From Pachypanchax playfairii (Eukaryota; Chordata; Actinopteri; Cyprinodontiformes; Aplocheilidae): a stretch of DNA of 64,000 nt. Numbering within the stretch: position 1 is the stretch's first letter; every line of letters starts with the position of its first letter. Below are positions 60,181-64,000 of this stretch, piece after piece. The notes below the pieces were generated by a model. It was given only the letters and a program-made list of their open reading frames with translations. It had not been told where the DNA came from and did no database searches. Position numbers and translations under genes: made by a program. The DNA lies in assembly GCA_006937955.1 (NCBI GenBank), contig SSNP01000257.1, forward strand, positions 421,625-485,624, written 5' to 3'.

Positions 60181-62475
60181 TTACAAGTTCAGTCTCACTG
60201 GCTTGCAAACAACTCTGCCAAACCTGGTTCTGATGAGGCCAGGTTTATGGCATTCTTGAGTCTTTTCTGGTGCCTCTTCTGAGGAACTATGAGCAACTTG
60301 ACCAGAAGCTGCTGCACCATCTGACAGTGCTGCTCCATCTGCCTGTGAAGGCATGTTGACTTCCTTGTGAAAAGTAGATCCAGGGAGGGGGACAAGATGC
60401 CGTCTGTTTCTCCTGATGGAACCTGATGGACTGTCCACAAGATATGAACGTGGGGTGGAATGGGTGGACACCACCGTTGCTGGAGTCTTCGCATCAGTGA
60501 CCCACACATGCTGTCCGGGAGTCAGGGGGCTTAACTCTCGTGCACGATGTCTCCGGTTGAAAGATATGGCATCTTTCATCCTCCTTTCTCTTTCTTTGCT
60601 GGCAACATCTTGTCTGTCTGGAAGCTCTGGTGTGAGCAGCGACAGCAATTGAGGTATTGGAGTTCGAAGTCTCCGCCCCATAAGGAGCTGCGCAGGACTG
60701 TAGCCACAGGACAAAGGGGTCGCTCTATAAGCAAGCAAGGCAAGGTAAGGATCTGGAGCTTTCTTTAGCAGTCTTTTTATCGTCTGAACATGGCGCTCTG
60801 CCTCTCCATTGCTTTGAGCAAACCTGGGACTACTGGTGACGTGTTTGAAACCATATGTTGCTGCAAAGTTTACGAACTGTTGACTTGCAAACTGTGGCCC
60901 GTTGTCACTGAAAAAGAGTTCCGGGATGCCATGCCGTGCAAATATAGACTTAAGATGAATGATCACATCTTCAGATCTTGTGGGAGTTAATTTTGCAACT
61001 TCCACATACCTGGAATAATAGTCCACTACTAACAGATAGTTGCTATCATTCAGGCTAAACAAATCTGCAGCTACATTCTGCCAGGGTCTGTCAGGGTACT
61101 CACTGGGTATCAGCGGTTCAACAGGATTATTTCTTTCCTGGATGCAGGTTTTGCAGTTCCTGACAAGTTCGTTTATTTGGGTGCCCATGCCCGGCCACCA
61201 AACTGCTTCTCTGGCCCGCTCTTTGCATTTTGTCATGCCCTGGTGTCCTTCATGGATTGAGTTCAGTACTGAATTGCGCATTACTGTTGGAATGACCAGT
61301 CTTGAGCCTTTAAGCAGCAATCCATCATGAACAGTGAGCAGAGCTCTCTCCGACCAGTAAGCTTTCAGAGATCCAGTCAGATGGCTATGATCTGGCCAGC
61401 CTTTCTGGCAAAACGACATGATCTCCACACACACGCTGTCCTCTTTGAGCTGTGTCCTCAGCTGTGTTAGATAGGATGGGCTAGAGGGCAGGTTCTTCAC
61501 AACCTCATCTACATAGATATTAGTGTCCTCCATGAAACTTTGCTCGCTGTCCTTTAACCTTTTGTTGACCGGCGTACGAGAGAGAGTATCAGCTGTTATA
61601 AGGGCTTTGCCAGGGGTGTGAAAGATGGAGTAGCTGTATCTCATTAGTCTGAGTCGAAATCTTTGGATTCTGGGAGGGAGCTCAGTTAGAGCTTGGTGAC
61701 CCAATAGACTAACGAGCGGCTTGTGATCGGTTTCAAGTGAGAAATGTCTCCCAATGAGAAAATCTCTGAACCGCTCGCAGCCCCATGTCAATCCCAAAGC
61801 TTCTTTTTCTACCTGTGCGTACCTCTGCTCAGTCTCAGTCATCGAGCGTGACGCATATGCCACAGGCCTCCACTCCTCACTCTCTCTTTGTAGGAGAACT
61901 GCTCCCAAGCCGTATGATGATGCATCTGCTGACAGTTTCAGCTCTTTGTTGGGGTCATAGAGTATCAGGACAGGAGGGGATGTCAGGTCTTTCTTTAGTT
62001 GATCAAATGCAGTCTGCTGAGCGGTCCCCCAGACCCACTGGTTCTTCTTTGAGAGTAGATCACGCAGTGGCTTATCCTTCTCTGCTAGTCCAGGGATAAA
62101 TTTCCCGAGCTGATTAACCATGCCCAGAAAGCTGCGAACCTCTCCCATGTTTGATGGTTCTTTCATACCAGCAACAGCATGCGTTTTCTCTGGATCAGGC
62201 TTCACTCCATCTGAAGACAGGACGTGACCCAGGAACTTGACCTCACGTTTGTTCAGCTCACATTTCTCCATATTCAGTGTAACGCCTGCATCTTGCAGTT
62301 TGCGAAGAACTGAGTGGAGTCTAGTGTCATGCTCGCTCTGGTCTTGGCCCCAGATAAGAATGTCATCCATATGACATACAACACCCTGTAGTCCTTCCAG
62401 TATGAAGGACATCCTCCGCTGAAAGTGTTCTGGAGCCGACGCTATACCAAATGGAAGTCTGTTGAAAAAGAAGCG
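60181..62475 (-). CDS. Ty3/gypsy pol (RT C-terminal half, RNase H, integrase), long open frame, 5'-truncated
   Basis: The frame is uninterrupted from about 62475 to 60181 (743 residues from an internal Met at 62412, some 20 more before it). The start shows RT motif LPFGIASAPEHFQRRMSF, then VCHMDDILIW (active-site DD) and FLGHVLSSDGVKPDPEK. RNase H follows (SADASSYGLGAVLLQ, EKEALGLTW, TDHKPLV). The integrase has the zinc-binding HEGHQGMTKC ... CKTCIQ, and catalytic Asp, Asp and Glu in VVDYYSRYVE, FFSDNGPQFA and QSNGEAERH. A C-terminal region with VTDAKTPATV and an Arg/Pro tail follows. The first part of RT, protease and gag are missing to the right of 62475, where the sequence becomes unrelated. 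Together with the 3' LTR it is the last half of an otherwise young-looking element. Confidence 0.93.
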   Translation of the reverse strand, partial: RFFFNRLPFGIASAPEHFQRRMSFILEGLQGVVCHMDDILIWGQDQSEHDTRLHSVLRKLQDAGVTLNMEKCELNKREVKFLGHVLSSDGVKPDPEKTHAVAGMKEPSNMGEVRSFLGMVNQLGKFIPGLAEKDKPLRDLLSKKNQWVWGTAQQTAFDQLKKDLTSPPVLILYDPNKELKLSADASSYGLGAVLLQRESEEWRPVAYASRSMTETEQRYAQVEKEALGLTWGCERFRDFLIGRHFSLETDHKPLVSLLGHQALTELPPRIQRFRLRLMRYSYSIFHTPGKALITADTLSRTPVNKRLKDSEQSFMEDTNIYVDEVVKNLPSSPSYLTQLRTQLKEDSVCVEIMSFCQKGWPDHSHLTGSLKAYWSERALLTVHDGLLLKGSRLVIPTVMRNSVLNSIHEGHQGMTKCKERAREAVWWPGMGTQINELVRNCKTCIQERNNPVEPLIPSEYPDRPWQNVAADLFSLNDSNYLLVVDYYSRYVEVAKLTPTRSEDVIIHLKSIFARHGIPELFFSDNGPQFASQQFVNFAATYGFKHVTSSPRFAQSNGEAERHVQTIKRLLKKAPDPYLALLAYRATPLSCGYSPAQLLMGRRLRTPIPQLLSLLTPELPDRQDVASKERERRMKDAISFNRRHRARELSPLTPGQHVWVTDAKTPATVVSTHSTPRSYLVDSPSGSIRRNRRHLVPLPGSTFHKEVNMPSQADGAALSDGAAASGQVAHSSSEEAPEKTQECHKPGLIRTRFGRVVCKPVRLNL

Positions 62476-63872
62476 TTGTTATATTCAACAACCATTGAAT
62501 CAATACATTTCTTTGGTCAAATTATTTTATAATGGTCAAGATGTTCTTTTATTTTTCCTGTTTTGTCTGATTAAGGCCCAGTAAAACATAATACATAAAA
62601 TAAATAAATGGTACTATTGGTAAGAGAGGTCTAAAATTTTCTGCCGCTCTAGAATTAAATGCCAATTTTAAAGTTTACAAAATAGATTTTTACTCATTTA
62701 AAGTTCCAGTCATCCTAACCATTAGAAGTAGATTTGTCCAACATTTAGGAGTAACATCAGAAAAAGCTCTTTCACCCCGAGTGACAAGGTGACAACATGG
62801 CACTTGTTTCCTACTTCAGAATGTTTAACGCTACGGGGACTCCGTCATCGTCGACGATGCCATGGACCTTGTTGTGTTTAATCGAACATAGCTTTCGAAC
62901 CATTAAAGATAGAAACTTATTTTTTTCCCCTCTAAATCGGGAGAATCCAAGCTTTCAGACGGTAGTTCCGGCATCGCTCTAGCCCATTCACAAGGGATAC
63001 AGTGTCGTGTCAAAATCGGTGTTCCAATCAGAGCCTTTGTCTTTTGCGCATGACACGCGGTTGTCAAATTTTTTTTTCTAATTCATTGATATTTAGTGTG
63101 GGTTTTTCTTGAATAAAGTGTGATATTCTAATTTTCGTCTAATTTTTTTTGTATTTTTTATTCTAATACTCTTTATTTCAAGCAAAGGAGCCTCATTTAC
63201 ACAGCAGTTTATGATATTTCAATTGAAAATAAAAAAAACAAGGTATAGGACATTATGGGGCATTGAAAGGTGGTGTTTTAGTAGCATTTAAACAAAAAAA
63301 AGTCAAAAGTTTATTTCTCCAAAAAACCCTTGGTCCCCAGAGGGTTAATAATTCCTCATTAAAAATATTCAAACTGCAAATTTTTCCTTGTGCTCTTGGG
63401 AATATGTAGGGGTAAAAGCTGCAGCGGGGTACGAGTGTGGACTGAATGGGTCGCAACAATTTGAATATATCAGGATTCTGAGGGTAATATCTCACTACAG
63501 CATAGTGGGTGGAAAAAAGAACTACGAACTAGTTAATTGTAGGAACTATAGTTTAAGAATATTAATTGTGAACTATAAACTAAACTAGTTCTTTTTAAGA
63601 TGCATGACCTGAACTTAGAACTAGTTCACAAATACAGTGAACTTTCCCAACACTGCTGACAGAAAAGTTTGTGTTAATACATAAAAGTACTTTTGTTAGC
63701 CGAAATGCTCTTCAGATTCAGACTCCAGAAGGAACTGACAAACTAATTAAGGCAGCACCTCTCCGAGGTTAAAGAGAGGCATGCCAAAATGTTTTTACTG
63801 TCAGAGGTTTGGACATAGTCTAGCAGATGCTTTGTTCAGAACAAATGTGCAAAGAATCCCTCAGGATCCTTA
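62476..63872. other. No gene; repeat fragments
   Basis: The part 63500-63655 ends in AGTGAACTTTCCCAACACTG, a terminus known from a common fish MITE; its partner end was not found. At 63781-63830 the plus strand encodes a lone CCHC-like zinc knuckle (MPKCFYCQRFGHS), as in LINE or retroelement gag-like proteins, without surrounding frame. Confidence 0.45.
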
Positions 63873-63908
63873 TTATGGAGATAATAAACATTTTCCTAGT
63901 CCGTTAAT

Positions 63909-63980
63909 TGCCGTGACCCGGATTCATACCGGGGTTGCTGCGGCCACAACACAGAGTACTAACCACTATACGATCACGGC
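63909..63980 (-). pseudogene. tRNA-His-like copy, degenerate
   Basis: Closely similar to the tRNA-His at 56939-57010, with anticodon GTG still present and a better-preserved D-arm start (ATCGTATAGTGG). But the T-loop B box is GGTATGAATCC rather than GGTTCGAATCC, and the anticodon stem has a mismatch (CTGTG against CGCAG). The 36 bases on its 3' side match those of the other copy. It is probably a dead tRNA gene or SINE-like copy. Confidence 0.75.
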
Positions 63981-64000
63981 AGAGCGAGCAGGCGTGTTTC

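Noticed and set aside
1..64000. CRISPR arrays, operons or phage-like systems
   Set aside because: The window is vertebrate nuclear DNA; the only regular short repeats are microsatellites and a minisatellite without spacers of the CRISPR kind.

Overview
The window is nuclear DNA from a ray-finned fish, most likely a percomorph teleost (the species-level guess is weak). Evidence: four intron-containing vertebrate genes with fish-type protein sequences, AT-rich introns, and a typical teleost set of transposons (Tc1, hAT and TTAA-type MITEs, L1/Tx1 and other LINEs, Ty3/gypsy and BEL/Pao elements). There is no sign of bacterial operons, CRISPR or phage.

Layout. 1-4930: 5' part of dnajc10 (ER co-chaperone ERdj5) on the minus strand; its first intron past coding exon 3 holds a (CA)n minisatellite array (379-1541). 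6340-13170: complete nup35 (nucleoporin) on the plus strand, head-to-head with dnajc10, with three MITEs in its introns. 13312-14913: a full-length Tc1 element with near-identical 200-bp inverted repeats and an uninterrupted 340-residue transposase. 14914-17880: gene-free. 18000-30620: ddx3x (DEAD-box RNA helicase), plus strand, about 20 coding exons and a long 3' UTR. 30620-36880: intergenic, with Tc1 and LINE relics, two MITEs and one assembly gap (35602-35611). 36881-43762: nyx (nyctalopin, leucine-rich repeat synaptic protein), three coding exons, plus strand.

43763-64000 has no host protein gene that I recognise. It is a transposon graveyard: inverted-repeat elements and a solo LTR (44993-46860), a partial TTAA element, an L1-like LINE relic (50094-51420, minus), a broken BEL/Pao element whose integrase piece lies in the opposite direction (about 52634-56865), a tRNA-His gene directly downstream of an L1/Tx1-like LINE fragment (56939-58595, minus), a Ty3/gypsy LTR plus gag (about 58609-59878) cut by a second, opposite gypsy element with an intact 743-residue pol frame (59879-62475), and a degenerate second tRNA-His copy at the right edge.

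The four host genes do not form a pathway. dnajc10-nup35 are neighbours in human 2q32 and ddx3x and nyx lie close together in human Xp11.4 (established knowledge), so the window joins two conserved gene blocks. Exon joins below were made by eye from GT/AG sites and reading phase; no alignment or transcript data were used.
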